From Dehalococcoidales bacterium (GTDB taxonomy: Bacteria; Chloroflexota; Dehalococcoidia; Dehalococcoidales; RBG-16-60-22): DNA of 5,630 nucleotides. The stretch's first letter is position 1; each line of letters begins with the position of its first letter. A program made the position numbers and the translations under genes. The stretch is taken from the NCBI GenBank assembly GCA_026416775.1, contig JAOAEN010000088.1:244-5873 (forward strand), written 5' to 3'. The notes under the pieces were generated by a model, which did not search any database, was not told where the DNA came from, and was given only the letters and a program-made list of their open reading frames with translations. Shown piece after piece: positions 1-5,232 of the stretch.

Positions 1-54
1 GAGATGAGAGTTCTCTGGTGGTAAAAAAGGATGATAAAGAAAGGAGAACTCGAC

Positions 55-228
55 TTGTCCAACACGAGACTCACCTCACTGGGAAACCTTAGCCCGGAAG
101 AATTCATCACTGAAACCGAGAAATCTGTCATTTACAGTGGCCTACAAACCGGGGTAAAATCAGAAATGTTCTTGACTAGTGACCACTACACACAGAACCA
201 AGAATTGGATGCTCTCTTCTCGGATTAG
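55..228 (+). CDS. Small unknown protein, 57 aa, TTG start
   Basis: I do not recognise this gene. The frame is open from an ATG at 31, but that ATG has AAGG directly against it with no spacer. An in-frame TTG at 55 is preceded by AAGGAG at 41-46 with an 8-base spacer, which is a much better ribosome binding site, so TTG is chosen (the ATG would give 65 aa). The product is hydrophilic, has no membrane segment or cysteine, and is acidic at the C-terminus (ends ELDALFSD). Its TAG stop lies within the ribosome binding site of the next gene (start at 239), which suggests the two are co-transcribed. It lies in the low-GC mobile-element segment and is probably element cargo. It could also be a non-coding ORF. 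Confidence 0.45.
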   Translation: MSNTRLTSLGNLSPEEFITETEKSVIYSGLQTGVKSEMFLTSDHYTQNQELDALFSD

Positions 229-234
229 GGAGGT
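227..234 (+). promoter_or_regulatory. Ribosome binding site fixing the start at 239
   Basis: AGGGAGGT overlaps the TAG stop of the preceding small ORF, and its GGAGG core ends 5 bases before the ATG at 239. It supports that ATG over the upstream in-frame ATG at 179, which has no such site and would overlap the previous gene. Confidence 0.6.
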
Positions 235-238
235 TGAT

Positions 239-530
239 ATGGCCTACGTTAAGAATGTTGAAAAGCGTATCTGGGATATCGAAGGGTTTGACGTCGCAAT
301 AACGCACCTTGGTGGGCGCGATGTTAGGTCCGACAAGATGGGACTGCCGATGTACCCGTACGACAGAGCCGCCAAGAATGACATGAATGTGTCCCAATGG
401 GATAGATACACGTTTCCGTCCCAACTATCCCGGCTTTGACGTTGTGGTTCTGGACGCGCATGGTAAGCCAGTTCATGGTAAAACGAAGCTCGGGACAGTG
501 CGTAATACGTACCTAGAAGAAGAGCAGTGA
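239..530 (+). pseudogene. Unknown ~96-aa protein gene split by an apparent +1 frameshift
   Basis: I do not recognise the family. From the ATG at 239 the frame reads MAYVKNVEKRIWDIEGFDVA and continues to a TGA at 437-439. Around 399-413 the coding signal moves to the next frame, which reads RFRPNYPGFDVVVLDAHGK and later KLGTVRNTYLEEEQ, ending at a TGA at 528-530. Removing a single base in 399-413, for example one G of the GGG at 399-401 or the T at 407, gives one continuous protein of about 96 aa. The two parts resemble each other: EGFDVAI...GRDVR.DK in the first and PGFDVVV...GKPVHGKTK in the second, as if built from a duplicated unit of about 30 residues. Alternatives are a sequencing error, a programmed frameshift, or a separate overlapping ORF starting at the ATG at 387 (47 aa). 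It lies in the mobile-element segment, 10 bases after the upstream ORF. Confidence 0.55.
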
Positions 531-644
531 AGCCGAATCAGCGGCCCACCAGCAACCAGCTGCACCGCCAAGATCAGTTGCTTCTTCTCAAACGGTAGTT
601 TGGGGAACTGTCCCAATGGCGAGGCGAAATCGGCCCGCAGGCGC

Positions 645-673
645 TTGACAAACCCAGACGAGTAATTTATACT
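645..673 (+). promoter_or_regulatory. Near-consensus sigma-A promoter for the HTH gene
   Basis: A perfect -35 box TTGACA at 645-650 is separated by 17 bases from TATACT at 668-673, one base from the TATAAT consensus. A start 7-9 bases after the -10 box would be at about 680-682. The GTG start codon of the HTH gene is at 682, so the transcript would be leaderless or nearly so. No other gene start lies close downstream. Confidence 0.75.
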
Positions 674-681
674 TTGCGAAC

Positions 682-927
682 GTGGGGACTATTGAGCTAA
701 GCGATTTGGTCTCTATAAGACAAGCAGCTAAGCTCTGGGGAGTCAGCGAGGTATCGGTCTTTAAGTGGCTCAAGAAAGGCAGGGTAACTCCCGTAATTGT
801 TGCCGGCAGGCGGTTGATTCCCAAAAACGAGATAGACCGCCTCAATGAGGAAGGGTGGGGGAGACGTTCAAGAGATGCTTCGGGAAAGTTTATTCCGGCT
901 ACAAAGGGTGGAACACCCTCGAAATAG
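682..927 (+). CDS. Small excisionase/MerR-type helix-turn-helix protein
   Basis: This 81-residue protein carries a compact winged helix-turn-helix at about residues 10-55: VSIRQAAKLWGVSEVSVFKW is the helix-turn-helix, followed by KKGRVTPVIVAGRRLIPKNE, where the wing and the re-entrant 'RRLIPKNEIDRL' are typical of the HTH_17/excisionase-like group. Such proteins bind and bend DNA; in integrative elements they often act as recombination directionality factors (Xis) or small repressors. The tail (residues 56-81) is basic and low in complexity. GTG at 682 is used because no ribosome binding site exists for a later start and the promoter at 645-673 predicts a transcript starting there. A later in-frame TTG at 706 is a weaker option. 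The gene ends 40 bases before the tRNA-Lys remnant, a position that fits an Xis, but the Xis role is inferred and a general regulator is equally possible. Confidence 0.8.
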   Translation: MGTIELSDLVSIRQAAKLWGVSEVSVFKWLKKGRVTPVIVAGRRLIPKNEIDRLNEEGWGRRSRDASGKFIPATKGGTPSK

Positions 928-937
928 CCTGCGGCTA
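906..937. repeat. Two adjacent small inverted repeats next to the att site
   Basis: GGGTG-GAA-CACCC at 906-918 and TAGCC-TGC-GGCTA at 925-937 are both perfect 5-bp inverted repeats with 3-base loops, spaced 19 bases start to start. The second overlaps the stop codon of the HTH gene. A TTTTT run follows only at 954-958, too far away for a standard terminator. They could be a weak terminator or protein-binding sites beside the attachment site. Short repeats like these can also arise by chance. Confidence 0.3.
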
Positions 938-966
938 ACTGATGGGGAAAATCTTTTTCGCCACAA

Positions 967-1010
967 GACTTTTAATCCTCAGGTCGCAGGTTCGAATCCT
1001 GCACGGCTCA
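967..1010 (+). tRNA. 3' half of tRNA-Lys(TTT), remnant serving as att site
   Basis: The anticodon loop CTTTTAA is at 969-975 with anticodon TTT at 971-973. The 3' anticodon strand TCCTC (976-980), variable loop AGGTC (981-985), perfect T-stem GCAGG/CCTGC (986-990 and 998-1002) around TTCGAAT, 3' acceptor strand ACGGCTC (1003-1009) and discriminator A follow. CCA is not encoded. The 5' half is missing: no GAGCCGT acceptor strand or D-arm is upstream, and the bases at 964-968 pair only partly with 976-980 (mismatches at 964 and 966). Identity therefore ends near the anticodon loop, a common crossover point for tyrosine integrases. It cannot give a functional tRNA and is read as the attR-type half site of an element lying to its left. 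Confidence 0.8.
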
Positions 1011-1025
1011 GTAATGAATAAGTCT

Positions 1026-1046
1026 CTTCGTGCATCCGGCACGGAG
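1026..1046 (-). terminator. Hairpin after the chemotaxis operon, weak terminator candidate
   Basis: An 8-bp stem (one G-T pair) with a 5-base loop lies directly after the TGA of the last operon gene. Read on the minus strand it is CTCCGTGC, CGGAT, GCACGAAG. The following transcript is AGACUUAUUCAUU, moderately U-rich but not a clean U-run, so Rho-independent termination would be weak. Its position, flush with the stop codon and before the tRNA remnant, supports the call. Confidence 0.45.
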
Positions 1047-1823
1047 TCACTCCCCTTCCCTTTCAAGGAGCAGCTTTTCCCCGTTGGTCCTGGCGCCGTC
1101 AGGCTGGGTGGCCTCAGCGGGACTAACTGACGGGTGGGTTTCGAGTGCATCCTTTGCCTCAGGGAACCAGCCCATCCATGTCTCCTCGCCGCAGCTTGTG
1201 CACTTGACATGAACGGCTACCAGCCGGCGGGACTTGCAGCGTGCACACTCAAACTCGCCCTGGAGATCAAAGACGCGCATCTCAAGCTCATCCAGGCGGG
1301 CGATGATCTGGTCAAGCTTGGCCCCGAGCGAGTTCGCGGCACTGGGATCCAGCTTAAGCAGGGAATAGATCTGGGCGACCCTTTCCTCCACCATCTCGAG
1401 CCGGTGCACCATGCCGGTTACCTTGGCCACCTGACGGGAGATGTCCACCAGAGTTTCCCTCAGGGTTAAACCCTCCCTTGAAGAGTACTTTTCGTAGCGG
1501 GTGCTCCCGGGGCGGGAAGGTGGCAGTGGCGGCCGTTTTGCGGCAGTCTGCGGTTTTACCGCCGCGGGCTTTGCCGCCGATGCAGGACTTTCCACCACCG
1601 GGGGCCTGGGCACAGCCTGAGGTCTCTCCGCCGGGGGTCTTTCAGCTACCGGAGGTTTTTCCGCCACCGGCGGTCTTTCGGTAATAGGCGGCCTTTCTGC
1701 CACAGGTGGCTTTTCCTGCACCGCCGGTTTCGGTTCCGGTGACTTCTTCGGCGGGTCAGGCTTCGCCATTTTGGCCACCAGCGCATCAATTTCCGCCTGA
1801 GAGAGAACCTTTTCCTCAACCAC
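1047..1823 (-). CDS. FliM-type CheY-P docking peptide, Pro-rich tether, coiled coil, zinc ribbon protein
   Basis: I do not know a named family for this 258-residue protein. Residues 6-16 (VLSQAEIDALV) nearly match the N-terminal peptide of E. coli FliM (ILSQAEIDALL) that binds phosphorylated CheY; FliY of Bacillus has a similar one. Residues about 20-107 are a proline-rich, low-complexity linker with E(K/R)PP(V/I)(A/T) hexapeptides at 37-66. Residues about 120-190 form predicted long helices with heptad-like hydrophobics, probably a coiled coil. C193, C196, C208 and C211 make a CxxC-11-CxxC zinc ribbon, and a polar tail follows. There is no FliM middle domain, CheC phosphatase motif or SpoA/FliN domain. 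The GTG start overlaps the TAG stop of the HD-GYP gene (TAGTG) and has GGAG 8 bases upstream. Last in the operon, it is inferred to bind CheY-P and tether it to another partner; that role is untested. Confidence 0.85.
   Translation of the reverse strand: MVEEKVLSQAEIDALVAKMAKPDPPKKSPEPKPAVQEKPPVAERPPITERPPVAEKPPVAERPPAERPQAVPRPPVVESPASAAKPAAVKPQTAAKRPPLPPSRPGSTRYEKYSSREGLTLRETLVDISRQVAKVTGMVHRLEMVEERVAQIYSLLKLDPSAANSLGAKLDQIIARLDELEMRVFDLQGEFECARCKSRRLVAVHVKCTSCGEETWMGWFPEAKDALETHPSVSPAEATQPDGARTNGEKLLLEREGE
1626..1715 (-). repeat. 18-bp tandem repeats coding a Pro-rich hexapeptide tether
   Basis: Five consecutive in-frame units encode EKPPVA, ERPPIT, ERPPVA, EKPPVA and ERPPAE (residues 37-66 of the protein encoded at 1047-1823). 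The period is 18 bases, with units diverged mostly at third positions. They form an extended charged polyproline linker between the docking peptide and the coiled coil. Copy number in such repeats can vary between strains. Confidence 0.75.
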
Positions 1824-2896
1824 TATTCAAACTCCAGCACCTTGGTGATGAACTTACGCTGGTGCTCCGCCACCGAGAGGTCGATATCGTAGGGGTCTTC
1901 CACTTCTGCACCCTCGGCGGTATAGCAAATGCGCACCACGGGTCTGGCGATAAAACCGCGCTTGGGAGAGACCGTGATCCCCACCTCCCCGGTGCTGAGC
2001 TGGACAAGCAGCCCGCTGGGATAGCAGGGCACCTGCCGCACGAAGGTCTCCACGACGGCTGGGTCAAACTGGTCGCCGCTTGCCGCCATCACGTATTCAA
2101 TAGCCTCATGAGGCATGAACCTACGGCGTCCCGGCCGGACAGAAAGGAGGTCCACGAAGACATCGGCAAGCCCGATAATCTGGGCACCGAGCAGGATATC
2201 CTTGCCGCGCAGTCCCCGGGGGTAGCCCGAGCCGTCCCAGCGCTCGTGGTGCTGGTAGACAATTTCCGCGGTCTCCTTCGCAATGACGCGGGAGCGCCGC
2301 AGGGTATTGTAGCTGGCACCGGGATGGGTACGCATGGATGCCGAATTATTCTCCGCAATGGGGTCAATCCGGTGAATGATGCGCGGGTCAAGCCCGATGT
2401 CCTTGAACACCGCTGCCATGCCCAGGGCGATCAGTGCATCACGGTCCAGCCCGAAACTCCTGCCGACCGCCATTGCCAGCCCGGCGGTCTTCACCGGCTG
2501 GAGGTACACGTAGTCCTGGGTCGGAATGCTGAAGGTAACGTTGACATCGCCGATGTAGTTATTGGACATGTCGTCGACCATTCGGGCAACGCTGTTTTTT
2601 ACCTGCTCAATGCTTTGGTCATCCAGCACCATACCTTTCAGCTGGTTGCGAATAATCTGGCGGAACCTGCTTGCCAGTGCGCCTTCCGCCTGCGGGGAGA
2701 AAAGCGAGGCGACGAGCACGTCCATGACGCGGCTGTCGCGGATGAAGATCTCCATGACCCCCAGCGCCTGGAACGAGCTGATATTTTCCCGGGTGAGGGC
2801 GTTCCGCTCGGCAAGCAGGAGATTACCGTAGTTATCGTAGACCGGTAGCTCCACCACCATGCCCGGCTGGGCGTACTTGACCATGAGGCGCCTCAT
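1823..2896 (-). CDS. HD-GYP domain protein with degenerate metal site
   Basis: HD-GYP proteins hydrolyse cyclic di-GMP. Positions below count from a GTG at 2899. Residues about 10-55 form the usual N-terminal segment (PGMVVELPVYDNYGN...LGVMEIFIRD). The HD-GYP domain spans about 125-290 and a C-terminal small beta domain (LSTGEVGITV...) follows. The signature HHERWDGSGYP is intact at 217-227, as are H192 and D246. However, the HD motif reads FKDIGL (K166-D167, where HDIGK is expected), and the first-helix histidine is replaced by Q134. Three conserved positions, two of them metal ligands, are therefore lost, and the enzyme is probably inactive or a c-di-GMP sensor. The preferred start is the ATG at 2896, which overlaps the cheR stop as TGATG and has GAGG at 2906-2903. 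GTG 2899 is too close to that site; an ATG at 2884 is also possible. It may link second messenger levels to chemotaxis. Confidence 0.93.
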   Translation of the reverse strand: MRRLMVKYAQPGMVVELPVYDNYGNLLLAERNALTRENISSFQALGVMEIFIRDSRVMDVLVASLFSPQAEGALASRFRQIIRNQLKGMVLDDQSIEQVKNSVARMVDDMSNNYIGDVNVTFSIPTQDYVYLQPVKTAGLAMAVGRSFGLDRDALIALGMAAVFKDIGLDPRIIHRIDPIAENNSASMRTHPGASYNTLRRSRVIAKETAEIVYQHHERWDGSGYPRGLRGKDILLGAQIIGLADVFVDLLSVRPGRRRFMPHEAIEYVMAASGDQFDPAVVETFVRQVPCYPSGLLVQLSTGEVGITVSPKRGFIARPVVRICYTAEGAEVEDPYDIDLSVAEHQRKFITKVLEFE

Positions 2897-3732
2897 CACA
2901 CACCTCGCAGTTCTGCAGTTACCGCAGACGTCTGCCCCTTTCGTGCTGCGGGCAACGTCTTCCTGTAAAAGCAGGTACAGACCCGCTGGAAGCCCAGCTC
3001 AAGGGCATCCAGTATCGTCTCGGTAGCCCCGATAAAGAGGATACCCCCGGGCTTGAGGGCGTTGTAAAAACGCCGGCGCAGGGTCTTCTTGGCCTCGTCG
3101 GAGAAATAGATCACCACGTTGCGGCAGACGATCAGGTCAAAACCGCTTTCAAAGGGGTCCCGCGTCAGGTCATGCTGGCGGAAGGTGATCCGCTCGCGCA
3201 GCTCATCGGACACCCAGTAGGCCCCGTCGCGGAAGACGAGGTACTTCGTCCCGAACAGCTTGGCGACATTGCGTACCTCGGCGGAACGGTAAGGCCCGCC
3301 TGCTTCCGCCTGCTTCAGAATACTTATGTCAATATCGGTCGCCAGAATGCGGTGCCGTACCTGCGGCGTCAGCCGGTCCAGTATCATGGCGATGGAGTAC
3401 GGCTCAGCCCCGTGGGAGCAACCGGCACTCCAGATATTGAGACGGCTGTTTCCCTCAAGGAGGGAGGGAAGGATCTTCTCCTGAAGCACCTTGAAATGCA
3501 CCATGTCGCGGAAGAACTCGGATACGTTGATCGTGAGGAAGTCGCGCAGCCTTACCTGCTCCTCGGGGTCTTTCTCAAGCAGCTTGAAGTAGCTTGCCAC
3601 GTTCGGGGCTTTGCTCCGGGCAACGAAACCGTCCAGACGGCGCATCATCTGGGCGGCACCGTAGTTATCAAGGTCAACCTTGATCAGCTCACGGATTTTC
3701 TTCTTGGCATAGGCATACTCTTTTTCTTCCAT
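2896..3732 (-). CDS. cheR: Chemotaxis protein methyltransferase CheR
   Basis: CheR transfers methyl groups from S-adenosylmethionine to glutamates in the cytoplasmic part of chemoreceptors, resetting sensitivity during adaptation. The 278-residue protein has the helical N-terminal domain (about 1-65), then NVSEFFRD (69-76), the SAM-binding segment WSAGCSHGAEPYSIAM (101-116), ATDID (131-135), the RQHDL strand (185-189), CRNVVIYF (203-210) and GGILFIGATE (229-238). The order and length are those of the family. The ATG at 3732 has AGGAGG six bases upstream, overlapping the cheB TAG stop. The gene ends in a TGATG overlap with the HD-GYP gene. The tail after residue 258 (KTLPAARKGQTS...) is variable and shows no recognisable receptor-tethering module. 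Confidence 0.97.
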   Translation of the reverse strand: MEEKEYAYAKKKIRELIKVDLDNYGAAQMMRRLDGFVARSKAPNVASYFKLLEKDPEEQVRLRDFLTINVSEFFRDMVHFKVLQEKILPSLLEGNSRLNIWSAGCSHGAEPYSIAMILDRLTPQVRHRILATDIDISILKQAEAGGPYRSAEVRNVAKLFGTKYLVFRDGAYWVSDELRERITFRQHDLTRDPFESGFDLIVCRNVVIYFSDEAKKTLRRRFYNALKPGGILFIGATETILDALELGFQRVCTCFYRKTLPAARKGQTSAVTAELRGV

Positions 3733-3742
3733 TAAATGCCTC

Positions 3743-4783
3743 CTAGCCGCATTCCTGGGCGATACCGCCTGCTATCTTGTCCAGTGGCAGCACCCGGTCT
3801 GCCAGCCCGGCCTGCGCCACGGATGCCGGCATACCGTAAACCGTGCTTGTGGCCTCGTCCTGCACGAGCACCCTGCCACCGGCAGCCTTGATCATGGATG
3901 CCCCGATCGTCCCGTCGGTGCCCATCCCGGTCAGCACTACCCCGAGCGATCTTTCCCGGAACGACGCGGCGACCGCCCTCATGGTGTTGTCCACGGCGGG
4001 GCGCACCCCCAGGTGCGGTGGTTCCTGGTTGAGGTGGACCACGCCCTTCTCATCCACCGTCATGTGGTAATCACCGGGGGCAAGCAGGGCAAGCCCTCTC
4101 TCCAGCCTGTCCCCTTCCTTTGCTTCCGCCACGCGCACCCTTGAAGCAAGGTCCAGCCTTTCGGCGAGGGAGCGGGTAAAGAGCGGTGGCATATGCTGTA
4201 CGATGAGGATCGCGGCATTGATATCCTCTGGCAGGGAAGGGACGACGTACATCAGCGCCCGCGGCCCGCCGGTGGAGCTTCCGATGACCACGACCTTCCC
4301 GAAAGACGGGTCCTTCACCGCTTCTCTGGGCTTTCTCTTCGGGGTAAAGTGCAGGGCAGGCTGGGTCCTGCCACGGTTGAACGAAACGGAAGCCGCATGA
4401 CGGATCTTGTTCAGCAAGGAATCGTCAGACTCCTTGCCACCCGGTTCAAGGATGGAAGGCTTCAGGTAGAAGTCCACCGCCCCGGCCTCAAGGGCAAGCA
4501 GGGTGGGCTCTGCATTCTCGCGGGTGAGGGCACTCAACATCACCACCGGGGTGGGGCATTCCGCCATGATATGCTTGAGTGCGGTAATCCCGTCCATCTC
4601 CGGCATGACGATGTCCATGGTCACCACGTCGGGCGAAAGGGTCTTGACCTTCTCAATCGCCTCAACGCCGTTATGTGCCGCACCGATAACCTCCATGTCG
4701 CCGGAGGACTCAAGTTTCTTCGTGAGCGTGAAGATGACGTAGCTTGAGTCATCCACCACGAGGACTCTTATCTTACGGGGCAT
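3743..4783 (-). CDS. cheB: Protein-glutamate methylesterase/deamidase CheB
   Basis: CheB removes methyl groups from receptor glutamates and deamidates receptor glutamines, opposing CheR; phosphorylation of its receiver by CheA activates it. With ATG 4783 as start it has 346 residues. The receiver (about 1-125) has D11-D12, phospho-acceptor D57 (TMDIVMPEMDG), S84 and K108. A linker of about 35 residues leads to the esterase domain (about 163-345) with GSSTGG (168-173; nucleophile S170), QHMP (H197) and LTGMGTDG (D290), the Ser-His-Asp triad. The frame is open further upstream to a TTG at 4798, but GGGAGG lies 5 bases before ATG 4783 inside that extension, so the ATG is preferred. It is followed after 10 bases by cheR and preceded after 53 bases by cheY. 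Confidence 0.97.
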   Translation of the reverse strand: MPRKIRVLVVDDSSYVIFTLTKKLESSGDMEVIGAAHNGVEAIEKVKTLSPDVVTMDIVMPEMDGITALKHIMAECPTPVVMLSALTRENAEPTLLALEAGAVDFYLKPSILEPGGKESDDSLLNKIRHAASVSFNRGRTQPALHFTPKRKPREAVKDPSFGKVVVIGSSTGGPRALMYVVPSLPEDINAAILIVQHMPPLFTRSLAERLDLASRVRVAEAKEGDRLERGLALLAPGDYHMTVDEKGVVHLNQEPPHLGVRPAVDNTMRAVAASFRERSLGVVLTGMGTDGTIGASMIKAAGGRVLVQDEATSTVYGMPASVAQAGLADRVLPLDKIAGGIAQECG

Positions 4784-4836
4784 CGGCACCTCCCGCAATC
4801 TGTCTATTCTGTTTGTTCATCTCGGGAAAAACCAAG

Positions 4837-5193
4837 TCAGCCGACCATCTTCTTCACGGCGCTCAGGACCCGGCTCGCATCGAACGGCTTGACCACGAAA
4901 TCGCAGGCGCCCGATTTCAGCGCCTCAATGACCATGCTCTGCTGCCCCATGGCGCTGCACATGGACACTTTCGCCCCCGGGTCTATCTTCAGGATCTCCT
5001 TCAGCGTCTGCAGCCCGTCCATGTCCGGCATGGTGATATCCAGGAGCACTGCATCGGGTTTCATCTGCTGGTACTTGTTCACGGCTTCAAGCCCATTGGC
5101 AGCTTCCACGACCTCGTAGCCGTTCTGCGCGAGAAATTGCGCGCATTTCTTACGCATGAACATTGCATCGTCAACAACCATTACCTTGGCCAT
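4837..5193 (-). CDS. cheY: Chemotaxis response regulator CheY
   Basis: CheY is a single-domain receiver phosphorylated by CheA that carries the signal to the flagellar switch proteins FliM/FliY. The 118-residue protein is complete: D8-D9 (VMVVDDA), phospho-acceptor D52 in LLDITMPDMDG, switch serine S80 in MCSAMGQQSMV, F99 in place of the aromatic switch residue, and K102 in VVKPF. The MCSAMGQQSMVIEAL segment strongly resembles Bacillus subtilis CheY, one reason for suggesting a Firmicute host. There is no output domain. The ATG at 5193 has AGGAGGT three bases upstream. A second purine-rich AGGAGG-like run follows the cheD stop, about 30 bases before this start. The FliM-like docking peptide encoded at 1047-1823 is a candidate target for this protein. 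Confidence 0.96.
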   Translation of the reverse strand: MAKVMVVDDAMFMRKKCAQFLAQNGYEVVEAANGLEAVNKYQQMKPDAVLLDITMPDMDGLQTLKEILKIDPGAKVSMCSAMGQQSMVIEALKSGACDFVVKPFDASRVLSAVKKMVG

Positions 5194-5232
5194 GGTACCT
5201 CCTGTCGTGGTAATTGTCTTTTCCTCCTCTCT

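Larger units (their letters stand above)
1..1010. mobile_element. Right end of a tRNA-Lys-integrated element (partial)
   Basis: The sequence shows only the 3' half of a tRNA-Lys gene at 967-1010, directly preceded by small plus-strand genes of unknown function and an excisionase-like HTH gene. A sampled stretch here (121-180) is about 38% GC, while sampled stretches of the chemotaxis operon run 57-68%. Tyrosine-recombinase elements commonly use the 3' part of a tRNA gene as attB. The element then carries a copy that rebuilds the tRNA at one end, and the displaced 3' half stays at the other. With the tRNA on the plus strand, the displaced half marks the right border, so the element is inferred to extend left beyond base 1. 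No integrase or full tRNA is in the window, so the size and mobility of the element are unknown, and it may be a decayed remnant. Confidence 0.55.

Noticed and set aside
1..24. Possible end of an upstream gene (…MRVLWW, stop TAA at 22-24)
   Set aside because: Only seven codons are visible, so a coding region cannot be supported.
585..606. Hairpin TTCTCAAAC-GGTA-GTTTGGGGA
   Set aside because: A 9-bp stem with two G-T pairs is possible, but no U-run follows and no gene ends next to it. Not strong enough to call a terminator or regulatory RNA.
390..619. 11-base repeat TGTCCCAATGG at 390-400 and 609-619
   Set aside because: One 11-base match is expected by chance in a window of this size, and the flanks do not match.
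531..665. Open frame continuing after the TGA at 528-530
   Set aside because: It stays open for 44 codons to a TAA at 663, but has no start codon support, does not read like a protein and runs into the promoter at 645-673. Such a length is not unusual by chance.
935..1210. Minus-strand ORF of 91 codons reading CRIRTCDLRIKS near its end
   Set aside because: That peptide is the well-known artefact of translating a tRNA gene backwards. The ORF crosses the tRNA remnant and the real end of the operon.
1706..2848. Plus-strand open frame of 380 codons opposite the HD-GYP gene and the last operon gene
   Set aside because: The minus-strand frames contain recognisable domains, overlapping start/stop junctions and ribosome binding sites. 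The plus-strand reading has no known motif and is a by-product of high GC in the opposite gene.
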